Notes: generated by a model not told the origin, from the letters alone. Positions 26,866 through 36,539 are shown, counted from the first letter of the stretch. The stretch: 60,327 bases of DNA from Thiocapsa sp. UBA6158 (GCF_002423035.1 NZ_DIUM01000047.1:60931-121257); one strand, 5' to 3'. Numbers and translations are program-made.

Positions 26866-29226
26866 ATGGATCTCGGGCGGCGATCTCGGCGCTTCCTCAA
26901 GGTCCCTTCGTTGAATACGTTGCGGCTGCGTCCTTACGGCGATAGCCTCGCGACACCGGCCGTTGCGGTTTGGCTCGGCTTCGCCCGGGTCATCATCCTG
27001 CTGATGGCCGGCATCGAAGGCATCGTCTGGGGTTTCGTCGGTGCCTCGATCGTCCCGCAGGCTGCGACCTGGCTGCGGCCGGTCGCCGGTCTCTTCATGT
27101 TCGTGCTCATGTTCGCGATCATCTGGATCGTCGACGCCTCTCTGATCATGTCCGAGCGTCCGACCCGCGCCCGGGGTGCACCCGGGGGCGTCCTGCGTGG
27201 CGCTCGGCCGGAGGAGCGCGGTGCGGGTGCACGCTGGTTTTTCGGTCTGCTGGTTCGGGTGCTGATCGTGGCGGTCTCGCTCTATGTGACCGCGCCCTTT
27301 CTGGCCAAGCTGATCCGCGCCGACGACATCGAAAGCTACCACCAGCGCCTGGTCGAGCAGTATTACGCCCAACGCGATGCGGCTTTCCAAGCGCAGGTCG
27401 CCGTGCGTGCCCAAGAGATCGAGGCGCGCTACGGTGGGCTGATCGCTCCACTGGAGGAGGAGGTCGAGCGTCTGAATCGCTCGCTCGATGCCGAGCGGCA
27501 ACGCCGTGATCAAATCGCGGCCGAGTACGCCCCGGAGATCACGGTGCTGCGCACCGAGCTGGCCGCTGCACAGGAGCGCCTCGGCGACGAGATCCACGGA
27601 CGCGGCGACCGGCCGGAAGGCTATGGTCCGGAGGCGCGCAAGTGGGACGCGCGTGTCAATGCGCTCGTCGCCGCGCTGGCCGACAAACAGGCCGAGATCG
27701 ATCGGCGCATCGCCGAGGTCGCGCAGACGATCGCGGATCAAGAAGAGCGTCTGCGTGCGCGCACCGACGAGCTCCAACGTATCCGTCTGGAACAGCAGGA
27801 GCGCATGGACCGCATCCGTGCCGAGGTGGCCGCCGCGCAGCCCGAGGAGCGGCCGCCGCGCTTGACCTTCGCGGCACGCTCCAAGGCCTTGCAGGCGCTG
27901 CGGATGAGCCCGGACGAGGCGGGCGTGCCGCACTTCGAGACGGTCGACGGCTTTGCGCAGGCGGCGCTGGCGATTCTCTTCTTCTCGCTGATCGCGCTCA
28001 AGCTGTTCGAGCCGGCCGCGGTGCGTGCCTACTTCAGCGAAGCCTTGCAGTACCAGTACCGTAAGTATCTCGACGGCGCACTGTCCGGGATCCCCGGTTT
28101 CGCCTGCCCGGAGGATCCCGCACAGCGCCTGAGCCCGGTCGAGTTCGCGCGTCTCTGGCAAGGCTACGAGCGCGATCCGGAGGGTCACTTCGCCGAGCAG
28201 GAGGCTCGGCTGGCGGCCGCCGAGCCGATGCGGACGCGTTTGGCGGAAGAGTCGGTCGCCGAGACCCTCGTCGAGCGTCGTCGCGAGAACCTCGATGGGG
28301 AGCTGGATCTGGCGCGGCGCCGTCGCGAGATCGAGGTCGCGGCCTACGAGAACGAGCAGCGTCTGCGCGCCGGCGAGCTGCGCGCCCGGTTGGCCGACGA
28401 GACGCGCGCCCAGCACCATCATCGACGCGCCGAACTCGAGCATGAGCTGCAGCAGGCGCGCGAGTCCTGGGCCTTGCAGAAGGCCCGGGACGAGGAAGAC
28501 CTGCGCGAGCGCATGGCCGCCTTCGAGCGTTCCATCGAGCTGGCGCGCGAGGACCGGCGTCTGCGCGAGAAGGAGATGGAGATCCGCCGTACCCAGCGCG
28601 AGGAGGAACTGCGTCAGGCCGATGTGCAACGCCTGCACCGTCATCGAGTCGAGGTCGCGGAGCTGGAGGCACGCCGCCGCCGGGAGGAGCGTCTGGAGCG
28701 TCTTGCCGGGATGCGAGAGGAGCTGAGTCGTCTGCGTGAGCTGGAGACGCGCGACACGACCGAGGCCGCAACACTGCGCGAGGCCGGCTACCGTCTGAAG
28801 GACGCGATCGACGCCTTGAGCGGGAAGATCGGGTCGAGCGAGAGTGCGCTGGCATCGGCCCGCGGGCGGATGGCCGAGCTGAAGCGGATCGCGGACGGCC
28901 GCACCGAGGACCTCGGCGAGACAGCAGGGTCCTCCGGCGGCGGCTTTTGGTCACGCAGGGAGCGTTCCGAGGACGGCAAGAGTGCTCGCGAGGCCAGGCG
29001 TGAGATCAAGTCGCTCGAGAAATGGCTGCGCGATGAGACCGAGCGCTTAGACCACTTGCGCGAAGAGCGACGCGCCTTGGAGGTGCGTCGGATCACGCAC
29101 GAGGATCAACTTCGCGCCATCGAGGAGCGACTTTCGGGCGTCCGCTCGCGCATCCTCTTCCACGAAGACGCGATCGGAACCCTGTTGACGTCGGAGCGAG
29201 CGGTGGCCGACGCTCCAGAGGTCTAA
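26866..29226 (+). CDS. Large coiled-coil membrane protein, DUF4407-like
   Basis: 786 residues, function unknown. Three membrane helices at about 38-60, 72-94 and 124-147, a coiled-coil stretch to about 340 (rich in Glu, Arg and Ala heptads), a fourth helix near 362-382 (ALAILFFSLIALKLF), then about 400 residues of almost continuous charged coiled coil. This layout matches DUF4407 membrane proteins. The ATG at 26866 follows GGGAGGGTGGG. The TAA stop is the left end of a palindromic element. No partner gene is evident; the next gene is a methyltransferase. Confidence 0.72.
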   Translation: MDLGRRSRRFLKVPSLNTLRLRPYGDSLATPAVAVWLGFARVIILLMAGIEGIVWGFVGASIVPQAATWLRPVAGLFMFVLMFAIIWIVDASLIMSERPTRARGAPGGVLRGARPEERGAGARWFFGLLVRVLIVAVSLYVTAPFLAKLIRADDIESYHQRLVEQYYAQRDAAFQAQVAVRAQEIEARYGGLIAPLEEEVERLNRSLDAERQRRDQIAAEYAPEITVLRTELAAAQERLGDEIHGRGDRPEGYGPEARKWDARVNALVAALADKQAEIDRRIAEVAQTIADQEERLRARTDELQRIRLEQQERMDRIRAEVAAAQPEERPPRLTFAARSKALQALRMSPDEAGVPHFETVDGFAQAALAILFFSLIALKLFEPAAVRAYFSEALQYQYRKYLDGALSGIPGFACPEDPAQRLSPVEFARLWQGYERDPEGHFAEQEARLAAAEPMRTRLAEESVAETLVERRRENLDGELDLARRRREIEVAAYENEQRLRAGELRARLADETRAQHHHRRAELEHELQQARESWALQKARDEEDLRERMAAFERSIELAREDRRLREKEMEIRRTQREEELRQADVQRLHRHRVEVAELEARRRREERLERLAGMREELSRLRELETRDTTEAATLREAGYRLKDAIDALSGKIGSSESALASARGRMAELKRIADGRTEDLGETAGSSGGGFWSRRERSEDGKSAREARREIKSLEKWLRDETERLDHLREERRALEVRRITHEDQLRAIEERLSGVRSRILFHEDAIGTLLTSERAVADAPEV

Positions 29227-29307
29227 ACCGCGTCCAGAGCGAGATGCTGATTTTCGAGTGAGTTCGCCGTTTGGTGCATTCACGGTCCTCAGCGGTGACG
29301 CGGTTTG
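29224..29307. repeat. Palindromic element, copy 5 (A-type, 84 bp)
   Basis: Starts TAAACCGCGTCCAGAGCGA, ends GACGCGGTTTGA. The first TAA is the stop codon of the DUF4407 gene. Followed by a run of seven T (about 29316-29322), so the folded element could also terminate transcription. Confidence 0.65.
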
Positions 29308-29329
29308 AAATGATCTTTTTTTAGTCTCT

Positions 29330-29414
29330 TAAACCGCGCCGACTCCGGCGGTCGTCACGTCCGCCGGGGCCGATCCCATCGAAAAACATCGCATAGCGCG
29401 CCGGGCGCGGTTTA
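29330..29414. repeat. Palindromic element, copy 6 (B-type, 85 bp)
   Basis: TAAACCGCG to CGCGGTTTA, 22 bases after copy 5. The same A-spacer-B order occurs at 56441-56633. Confidence 0.7.
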
Positions 29415-29442
29415 GGCGACAGTGCTTCAGGGTTCGACATCC

Positions 29443-31080
29443 ATGACGACGCTCGACAGCTACGATCAAATCCCTTACGAGAGTTTTGCGATCCCGGAGA
29501 CCCATCCGGACTATCTCGCGACGCTCGGGCGGCTGCTCGGCCTGACCACGGCGGATCCGGAGCACTGCCGGGTGTTGGAGCTGGGTGCGGCGAGCGGCGG
29601 GAATCTGATCCCGATGGCCTTTCATCTGCCCCGGAGCGAATTCGTCGGGGTCGAACTCTCCGCCGAGCAGGCCCGGCGCGGACAGGCCATGATCGCCGAG
29701 CTTGGACTCACCAATCTGCGTCTGCTCCATCAGGACATCCTCGCTGTCGAGGAGACGCAGGCCCCGTTCGACTTCATCCTGGTCCACGGTGTCTATTCCT
29801 GGGTCCCGGATGCGGTCAAGGAGCACATCCTGCATCTCTGCGGTCGGCTCCTGAGCGAGCGCGGGATCGCCTATGTCAGCTACAACGTCCTGCCGGGCTG
29901 GCGTCAGCGCGGCATGTTGCGCGACATGCTTCTGTTCCACTGTCGCGGCGCAGCGGCGCCCGGCGAGCGTCTGAGCCGAGCACGCGATCTGCTCGATCGG
30001 CTCGCCCGCGGGATCTCGGTCAAGCATCCGGACGGTCAGCCGCGACCCGAGGCCGAGACGCTGCGTCGCGAGGTCGAGTATCTGCGCACCGCCCGCCCGA
30101 GCTATCTCTATCACGAGTATCTGGAAGAGACGAACAGCCCCGAGCTGTTCAGCGATGTCATGGCGCGGGCGCGTCGTCACGGGCTCGCCTTCCTCGCCGA
30201 GTCCAAGCTGCACACCATGTTCGCCTCCACGCTCGGGGCGGCGGCCGAGGCCGCGCTCGACGGGCTCGGCGGTCAGCTCGTGCAGGAGCAGTACATGGAT
30301 TTCCTGCGCCTGCGGGCCTTTCGGCAGACCCTGTTCGTGCGCTCGGATGCGCAGCCCTGTCTGGAGATCGATCTGGAGCGACTCTACGACTTCTCGATCC
30401 ATGCCGATCTAACCCCTTTGCAGCGGGTCCATCTGAACCGCGTGAAGCGCCAGGAGTTCGCCACGGCGGACGGTGGTCGTCTGCAGGTGGAGCATCCCTT
30501 GACCAAGGCCGTTCTGGAAGGCCTCGCGCGGGTCTATCCCAATGCGATGCCGTTGGCTCCTCTCCTGGACACGGCGGCAAAAGAGGTCGCCGGGGCCGGC
30601 GGGCGGCGCTATGCGGACGAGCGGGATGCCTGCTTGAGCGAGCTCTTCAACCTCTATATCTCGCAGGGGATCGGGCTGACTCGGCGCGCCGCCCGTTGGC
30701 CGCACCAGGTCGGCGCATGGCCTCGGGCGACGCCTTTGGCACGCGCGCAGGCGGCATCCGGTGAGGGACATGTCGCGAGCGTACGCCACCGCAGTCTCGG
30801 GCTCGATGCCTTGTCCGCCCGTCTGCTCATGCTGCTCGACGGCACGCGTGATCTGAACAGCCTGTTGACTGACCTTGCGTCCGAGATTCGGACCGACCCG
30901 AAATTGGCCGCGGTGTCGGGATCACCGGGCGAGGGCGAGGGCTGTTCGGAGCAGATCGCACCGGCCAGTCTCGAGCGCCTGCTCGGCATCTTCGCGCGCG
31001 CCGGCCTGCTTGTTGTGGACGCGCAGCCGAGCGATTCGGAGCCGGCGGCGCAAGGACGCAACGGCTCGACCGACGGCTGA
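29443..31080 (+). CDS. SAM-dependent methyltransferase with regulatory domain
   Basis: 545 residues. Class I SAM site VLELGAASGGNLIPMAFHLP at about 37-56, then LHQDILAVEE and FDFILVHGVYSWVPD. The middle section (YHEYLEETNSPELFSDVMARARRHGLAFLAE) corresponds to the methyltransferase regulatory domain found in this family, and a C-terminal domain follows. The substrate is not known. The ATG at 29443 is chosen because MTTLDSYDQIPYESFAIPETHPDYLA is the conserved family start; a GTG at 29422 also exists. Confidence 0.85.
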   Translation: MTTLDSYDQIPYESFAIPETHPDYLATLGRLLGLTTADPEHCRVLELGAASGGNLIPMAFHLPRSEFVGVELSAEQARRGQAMIAELGLTNLRLLHQDILAVEETQAPFDFILVHGVYSWVPDAVKEHILHLCGRLLSERGIAYVSYNVLPGWRQRGMLRDMLLFHCRGAAAPGERLSRARDLLDRLARGISVKHPDGQPRPEAETLRREVEYLRTARPSYLYHEYLEETNSPELFSDVMARARRHGLAFLAESKLHTMFASTLGAAAEAALDGLGGQLVQEQYMDFLRLRAFRQTLFVRSDAQPCLEIDLERLYDFSIHADLTPLQRVHLNRVKRQEFATADGGRLQVEHPLTKAVLEGLARVYPNAMPLAPLLDTAAKEVAGAGGRRYADERDACLSELFNLYISQGIGLTRRAARWPHQVGAWPRATPLARAQAASGEGHVASVRHRSLGLDALSARLLMLLDGTRDLNSLLTDLASEIRTDPKLAAVSGSPGEGEGCSEQIAPASLERLLGIFARAGLLVVDAQPSDSEPAAQGRNGSTDG

Positions 31081-31110
31081 CCGCGGAGGTTCCGCCGTGA
31101 CACGGCCCGG

Positions 31111-33234
31111 GTGGTCTCGGTGAACGGCGTGCTGCTCAAGCCGCTTGCGGCGCTCGGCGCCGTTGTGCTTCTGCTGGCGGGCGGTCGAGCCGGGTTGGAT
31201 GCGCTCATCGATACCGCGCCGCCGCCCGACATGCGTATCGCCACCTCGACCCTCATGCTGGACCGCGACGGGCGTCTGCTGCGCGCCTTCACGGTTGCCG
31301 ACGGACGCTGGCGTCTGCCGGTCGATCTGAATGCGGTCGATCCGACCTATGTGGCGATGCTCCTGGCCTACGAGGATTGCCGATTCGAGTCCCATCCGGG
31401 TGTCGATGCGCTCGCCCTCATGCGCGCCGGCTGGCAACTGCTGAGCCAGGGAGGTATCCGTTCGGGCGGCTCGACCCTCACTATGCAGCTGGCACGGCTG
31501 CTGGAGACGCGCTCGACACGGGACGCGGGCGGCAAGCTCAGCCAAATCCGCACCGCACTCTGGCTGGAGCGACGTCTCGACAAAGACGCCATCCTCCAAG
31601 CCTATCTGACCCTCGCCCCCTACGGCGGCAACCTCGAAGGCCTGCGCTCGGCCTCGCTCGCGTGGTTCGGCAAGGAGCCGCGACGCCTGACGCCGGCCGA
31701 GGCGGCGTTGCTCGTCGCTCTGCCCCAGTCGCCCGAGACACGCCGGCCGGACCGGCTCCCCGAGGCCGCCCGTCGGGCGCGCGATCGCGTGCTCGAGCAT
31801 GTGCGTCTGGCCGGGGTCATCGACGCGGACGAGGCCGCCGCGGCCCGTGCCGAGCCCGTCCCGACCGCACGCTTGGATGCGCCGATTTTGGCGGCGCATC
31901 TGACCGATCGGTTGAGGCGCGCGCATCCCGAGCGCGCAGTCCATCGCCTCACTCTGGATGCCGGCCTGCAGGAACGGCTCGAGCAGCTCGCGAACGCGCG
32001 GTCCGCGGCGCTCGGTCAGCGGGTCTCGATGGCGATCCTGGTCGCCGATCACGGGCGCGGCGGGATCCTGGCCAGCGTGGGCTCCGCCGGCCTGTTCGAG
32101 ACCGCTCGGCAGGGTCATGTCGATATGACGCGCGCAGTGCGCTCGCCCGGCTCGGCACTCAAGCCGCTCATCTACGGGCTGGCCTTCGAGGATGGTCGCG
32201 CCCATCCGGAGAGCCTGATCGAGGATCGCCCCAGCGCCTTCGGCGCCTATGTTCCGGCCAATTTCGACCTGGGGTTTCAAGGAACGATCACGGTGCGTCG
32301 GGCGCTTCAGCTCTCGCTCAATATCCCGGCGGTCAAGCTGCTGGATGCGGTCGGACCGGCGCGTCTGGTCGCTCGGATGCGCCGAGCCGGTGCGCGTCCG
32401 GTACTTCCCGATCTCAGCCCGCCCGGACTCGCGGTCGGCCTAGGCGGGGTCGGCGTGTCCTTGACGGACCTCGTCGGCATCTACGCGGCGATCGCGCGCA
32501 GCGGCCGGCCGGTGATCTTGCGGGAGACCCTCGACGAAGCAGGCGCGGACTCCGGATTGCTCGGCGTCGTCGGAAGCGGCGCGGATGTCGGGGCGCCCGT
32601 CCTCGAGGCGCGTGCGGCCTGGTATGTCGCCTCGATCCTCGCCGGTGCGCCGGCACCGACCAACAGCGCGCCCGGGGTTCTCGCCTTCAAGACCGGGACC
32701 TCCTACGGCAATCGCGATGCCTGGGCGATCGGGTTCGATGGGCGCCATGTGGCCGGCGTCTGGGTCGGTCGTCCGGACGGCGCGCCCGTGCCCGGACTCG
32801 CCGGCATCGACGCTGCCGCCCCCGTGCTGGTGGAGGTCTTTGCGCGTCTCGGTCCGACGACACCGCTCCCTGCCGCGCCACCCGGCATCCTGAGCAGCAC
32901 CTCCGCCGAGCTGCCCCCGCCGCTGCGTCGCGTTCAGGATCCACGTGCCGCCTCGCGCGACCCATCGCTCGGCGGGGTCCAGGCCCCGCAGATCGCCTAT
33001 CCGCCGGAGGGCGCGCGCGTCGAGCTGGGTCTCGGGCGAGGTCGGGCCGCCGATCTGGTCTTGCGGGTTCGCGACGGTGTCCCACCCTTCACCTGGTTCG
33101 TCGACGGCGCGCCGGTCGTGCGCGAACCCTTTGCCCGAACCGCCCGTTGGACGCCCGACGGCCCCGGCTATGTGGCCATCTCGGTCGTCGACGCCCGCGG
33201 CGGTGCCGCGAGGGTGAGTGTATTTCTCGAGTAA
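31111..33234 (+). CDS. pbpC: Penicillin-binding protein 1C
   Basis: 707 residues, bifunctional periplasmic peptidoglycan synthase anchored by an N-terminal helix. The glycosyltransferase-51 domain has catalytic Glu88 in AYEDCRFESHPGVD and GGSTLTMQLARLLE; the transpeptidase has SALK with Ser348, SLN and KTGTSYG. The C-terminal BiPBP_C domain (APQIAYPPEGARVEL) distinguishes PbpC. Start among GTG codons 31111, 31120 and 31129 is uncertain. A downstream alpha-2-macroglobulin gene, frequent next to pbpC, is absent. Confidence 0.93.
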   Translation: MVSVNGVLLKPLAALGAVVLLLAGGRAGLDALIDTAPPPDMRIATSTLMLDRDGRLLRAFTVADGRWRLPVDLNAVDPTYVAMLLAYEDCRFESHPGVDALALMRAGWQLLSQGGIRSGGSTLTMQLARLLETRSTRDAGGKLSQIRTALWLERRLDKDAILQAYLTLAPYGGNLEGLRSASLAWFGKEPRRLTPAEAALLVALPQSPETRRPDRLPEAARRARDRVLEHVRLAGVIDADEAAAARAEPVPTARLDAPILAAHLTDRLRRAHPERAVHRLTLDAGLQERLEQLANARSAALGQRVSMAILVADHGRGGILASVGSAGLFETARQGHVDMTRAVRSPGSALKPLIYGLAFEDGRAHPESLIEDRPSAFGAYVPANFDLGFQGTITVRRALQLSLNIPAVKLLDAVGPARLVARMRRAGARPVLPDLSPPGLAVGLGGVGVSLTDLVGIYAAIARSGRPVILRETLDEAGADSGLLGVVGSGADVGAPVLEARAAWYVASILAGAPAPTNSAPGVLAFKTGTSYGNRDAWAIGFDGRHVAGVWVGRPDGAPVPGLAGIDAAAPVLVEVFARLGPTTPLPAAPPGILSSTSAELPPPLRRVQDPRAASRDPSLGGVQAPQIAYPPEGARVELGLGRGRAADLVLRVRDGVPPFTWFVDGAPVVREPFARTARWTPDGPGYVAISVVDARGGAARVSVFLE

Positions 33235-33318
33235 TCTGGCGTTCGGGAAGATTCACCCTCACAATTCAGGATCCTCGAGGCCGGAGTCCGGCTACCGGCC
33301 ATCTCGGAGCCCGTCATC

Positions 33319-33831
33319 ATGAAACCGATGCAATCCGCCATGACTGAGACCCTCTCGTCCCGGCGCACCACGGCCCTGCTCTGGGCCGTTGCCGGCCTGC
33401 TGCTCGTCGCCGTTGTCGCGGTCGCACTCTATAAGGCTTGGCCGCTGCTGAATCCGACGCTGGTCGAGGTTGCGTCGCTCGATCCGAGCTGCGACCTTCG
33501 TACCGGCGCCTGTGCCGTTCGGTTTGCCGGTGGGGGTAGCGTGCGCTTTGCGATCGAGCCGCAGAGCATCCCGGTCGTCACTCCGCTGCGGCTTGCCGTA
33601 GATACAAGCGGTTTGGATGTCCGCGCCGTGGAGGTCGATTTCGCGGGTGTCGACATGAACATGGGGTACAACCGCGCTGCGCTTGAGCCGGCTGGTCCGG
33701 GCGTCTACGCAGGGCAGGGAACCTTGCCGGTCTGCGTGCGCGCGCGCATGGAGTGGGAGGCGAGGGTGCTGGTCCACACGGCCGAGGGGATCTTGGCGGC
33801 GCCGTTTCGATTCGAGACGCGCAGGGATTGA
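33319..33831 (+). CDS. Conserved hypothetical membrane-anchored protein
   Basis: 170 residues, function not recognised. One N-terminal membrane helix (TTALLWAVAGLLLVAVVAVALYKAW) and a periplasmic domain with a short Cys pair (CDLRTGAC) and the motif VDFAGVDMNMGYNR; the Met-rich GVDMNMGYNR with a later VCVRARMEW recalls small redox or metal-associated periplasmic proteins, but this is only a resemblance. Follows pbpC in the same direction. Confidence 0.75.
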   Translation: MKPMQSAMTETLSSRRTTALLWAVAGLLLVAVVAVALYKAWPLLNPTLVEVASLDPSCDLRTGACAVRFAGGGSVRFAIEPQSIPVVTPLRLAVDTSGLDVRAVEVDFAGVDMNMGYNRAALEPAGPGVYAGQGTLPVCVRARMEWEARVLVHTAEGILAAPFRFETRRD

Positions 33832-33891
33832 ATCGCATTCGGGATTCCCTGCGTGAGCCGTGTTCGGGCACGCCGAACACTTCGGGCGCGG

Positions 33892-34785
33892 TTACCGATC
33901 CCGATAACGGCATGTCAGGTCGCTGTAGGCGTCGATGCGGCGGTCGCGCAGGAAGGGCCAGAGTCGGCGGACCTGCTCGGTGCGGGCCGGGACGATCTCT
34001 GCCAGTAGGATCTGCGGGTTTTGGTCGCAGGCCTGTGCGAGGATCTCGCCTTGGGGGCCGCAGACGAAGGAGTGCCCCCAAAACCGCGCCCCGGCGGTCG
34101 CGCCGCTCGGATCCTGCTCGAATCCGACCCGATTGCAGGCCGCGACGGGCAGGCCGTTCGCGATCGCATGACTGCGCTGAATCCCGACCCATGCCTCGCG
34201 CTGGCGTGCCTGCTCGTCCGGAGCATCGTTGGGATCCCAGCCGATCGCGGTCGGATAGAGCAGGATCTCCGCCCCGGCCAACGCCATCAGACGGGCGGCC
34301 TCCGGATACCATTGGTCCCAGCACACCAACACGCCCAAGCGCCCGACCGAGGTGTCGATCGGCTCGAAGCCGAGGTCTCCGGGCGTGAAATAGAACTTCT
34401 CGTAGTAGCCGGGATCGTCCGGGATGTGCATCTTGCGGTAGACACCGGCGAGACGTCCGTCGCTGTCCAGGACCACGGCGGTGTTGTGATAAAGACCGGG
34501 TGCGCGGCGCTCGAACAGCGAGGCGACGATGACCACGCCCAGCTGCTCCGCCAGCGCACCGAGTCGCTCGGTGCTCGGACCGGGGATCGACTCGGCAAGA
34601 TCGAAGTTGGCAGGGTCCTCGGTCTGGCAGAAGTAGGCGCCGTTGTGCAGTTCCTGGAGCAGAACGAGCCGCGCACCACCCGCGACGGCCTCGAGGATTC
34701 CCCGCTCGCAGGCGTCGAGATTCGCCGCGACGCTCCCGTGATCGGTTTCCTGCACGAGTGCGATGCTGAACGGGGACTTTGACAT
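33892..34785 (-). CDS. aguB: N-carbamoylputrescine amidase
   Basis: 297 residues of the nitrilase superfamily; hydrolyses N-carbamoylputrescine to putrescine in the agmatine route to polyamines. Catalytic triad visible as Glu45 (LLQELHNGAYFCQ), Lys118 (YRKMHIPDDPGYYEKFYFTPGD) and Cys155 (LVCWDQWYPE). The YFCQ and YYEKFYFTPG segments are specific for AguB. The agmatine deiminase partner aguA is not in the window. Confidence 0.94.
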   Translation of the reverse strand: MSKSPFSIALVQETDHGSVAANLDACERGILEAVAGGARLVLLQELHNGAYFCQTEDPANFDLAESIPGPSTERLGALAEQLGVVIVASLFERRAPGLYHNTAVVLDSDGRLAGVYRKMHIPDDPGYYEKFYFTPGDLGFEPIDTSVGRLGVLVCWDQWYPEAARLMALAGAEILLYPTAIGWDPNDAPDEQARQREAWVGIQRSHAIANGLPVAACNRVGFEQDPSGATAGARFWGHSFVCGPQGEILAQACDQNPQILLAEIVPARTEQVRRLWPFLRDRRIDAYSDLTCRYRDR

Positions 34786-34910
34786 GACTCAAACCTCCGA
34801 AAACGATGGGTTCGGGTGTGATTAATCGATGCCCGAGCCTTGCTCGACCCGGCCAGGTTGTTGAGCGAATGAGGTCGGGTGGACAAGCGCCGTAGGGCGC
34901 GCGGCTTCGA

Positions 34911-35387
34911 TCAAACGAGTGGCCGCCAGCGTGAAAAGGTCGCGGCCTGCCCGAGATGCCGTCCCTCTCGATCGATCAGGTTCCAGACGACGGCCCCATC
35001 GATGCGAAATCGCCGACCGCTCGAGGATACGCGCACCCCGCTGTAATGGTCGATGAAGCCGTGGGCCGTCACCTGCGCAAGCAGGCGTGCGCGCTCCTCC
35101 CGATCCGGTGCCTCGGCGGTCAAGCGCGAGGGCATCCGTGTCAGCGCCTCCCAATCGAGCTCCAATAGATCCAGGACCCGCCGGTTGCCGTAGGTCAGGA
35201 TCGGATCGGGCTCGGCATTGTGCGACAGGAGCGCAAAGGGCGCCTCGAACAGCCGCCGTGCGGCCTCGCGGTCGTTCAAGTCGGGATCGATCAGATCGCG
35301 CCCCGTGAGGCGTCGATAACCGGCGCATAGGAGTCGGGTATGGTCGCTCAGGAAAGCATTGGACGGGTCGGGGTAGGGGAAGGGCAT
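34911..35387 (-). CDS. MEKHLA domain protein
   Basis: 158 residues. A PAS-like single-domain protein: LLSHNAEPDPILTYGNRRVLDLLELDWEALTRMPSRLTAE, then RVSSSGRRFRIDGAVVWNLIDREGRHLGQAATF. MEKHLA proteins are small, of unknown role, possibly redox or light sensing by resemblance to PAS. Transcribed opposite to the neighbouring membrane protein. Confidence 0.85.
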   Translation of the reverse strand: MPFPYPDPSNAFLSDHTRLLCAGYRRLTGRDLIDPDLNDREAARRLFEAPFALLSHNAEPDPILTYGNRRVLDLLELDWEALTRMPSRLTAEAPDREERARLLAQVTAHGFIDHYSGVRVSSSGRRFRIDGAVVWNLIDREGRHLGQAATFSRWRPLV

Positions 35388-35508
35388 CGCCTCATGATCC
35401 TGTCGGCATTCGAAGGGGCAGGCTCACCGTTTGAGCCTCCGCCCTGTTAGTCTCTGCGGGTTTCGGGTCCGGCAATCGGACCCCTCTGTTCCCGGACCGA
35501 GATCGCGC

Positions 35509-36285
35509 ATGGCCAATTTCCAAACTCATCTCAACGGCGGCATCTTCGTGAGCGTGACCGCGGTGCTCGGTTTGCACAGCGCCGGATTGGTCGAGCAGGG
35601 CGCAACACTCGACTATTTTGCACTGGGCGTGGCCGGGAGTCTCCTTCCGGATATCGATGCCGATGCATCCAAGCCCGTGCGTGCCTTCTTCAATGTGCTC
35701 GGGGTTGCTGTCGCCTTCGCCATGACCCTCCCTCTGATCGGCAAGCTTCTTCCGCTCGAGGTCGCGCTCATCTGGGTCGGCGTCTTTCTCTGCGTGCGCT
35801 ACCTGATCTTCGAGCTCTTTGCGCGGGCGACGGTCCACCGCGGCATTTGGCACTCCTGGCTCGGGATCGCCGCGGCAGCGCTGGCGACCGTCAACATCGC
35901 CTATTGGACGATGGATCGCTCCGCGGAGTCGGCCTGGATCGCCGGCCTCATGGTCGGGATCGGCTACCTGACGCATCTCGTCCTGGACGAACTCTACAGC
36001 GTCGATCTCTTGAACAGTCGGGTCAAGCGCTCCTTCGGGACCGCGCTCAAGCCCTTCAGTCTCGCCGATCCTCGGAGCAGTCTCGCGATGCTGGCCGTCG
36101 TCGTTGCGTTGGCGTGGTTTGCGCCCGCGCTCGATCGGGGTTTGCTGCCGGCCGAACATCTCCCTCGGATGGCCGTTGTCGTCGCCGATCGTCTGGTCGA
36201 GACCCTCAAAGGCGTGATCGAGGGGGCTGGTCCGGTTGTGCAGTCCCTGATCGACTGGATCCGCACGGGAGCGGCCAACCTTTGA
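35509..36285 (+). CDS. Metal-dependent membrane hydrolase, YdjM/YbcI family
   Basis: 258 residues with several membrane helices. FQTHLNGGIFVS, GSLLPDIDAD and the HRGIWHSWLGIA segment hold His/Asp residues in the pattern of the LexA-binding inner-membrane hydrolase family (PF04307), and YLTHLVLDELYSVD completes the site. Substrate unknown. The leader shares a 20-base-like motif with the gene at 36540. Confidence 0.82.
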   Translation: MANFQTHLNGGIFVSVTAVLGLHSAGLVEQGATLDYFALGVAGSLLPDIDADASKPVRAFFNVLGVAVAFAMTLPLIGKLLPLEVALIWVGVFLCVRYLIFELFARATVHRGIWHSWLGIAAAALATVNIAYWTMDRSAESAWIAGLMVGIGYLTHLVLDELYSVDLLNSRVKRSFGTALKPFSLADPRSSLAMLAVVVALAWFAPALDRGLLPAEHLPRMAVVVADRLVETLKGVIEGAGPVVQSLIDWIRTGAANL

Positions 36286-36402
36286 CCTTTGATCGCGGAG
36301 CACCGGCTTGTTGACGTCCACGCTCGCGAGTAGCATCCCCTGCGGCTCGGCGGGGTGCCGAGACCGGCCTCGATCATCCCTTTGCCCACATCGGCCGCCA
36401 AA

Positions 36403-36459
36403 TGCGTAGTCAGGCCATCCTGGCCTGACGGAATCAGGGCTGGAAGCCCTGACTACGCA
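36403..36459. repeat. Palindromic repeat in the gap before the small membrane protein
   Basis: Outer arms TGCGTAGTCAGG and CCTGACTACGCA enclose two smaller hairpins (GCCATCCTGGC; TCAGGGCTGGAAGCCCTGA). A compact dispersed-repeat type; the rest of the 254-base gap shows nothing clear. Confidence 0.6.
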
Positions 36460-36539
36460 GGGACCGCAAGCAGTTGGACCGAACGATGATCAAGGCCCCG
36501 AGACCTCTGTCCCGGACCGAAGATCGAGGTCACCACGCG

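Noticed and set aside
26537..26914. Possible small gene in the gap after the Fur box
   Set aside because: Overlapping short frames with no recognisable features; the ATG coincides with the Fur box and the frame runs into the DUF4407 gene.
26848..28644. Very long open frame on the minus strand opposite the DUF4407 gene
   Set aside because: It is a GC-skew shadow: no recognisable domain, and the plus-strand frame has a good ribosome-binding site, membrane helices and coiled coil. The same reasoning removes the long antisense frames opposite ribBA, parC, feoB, srkA and rlmKL.
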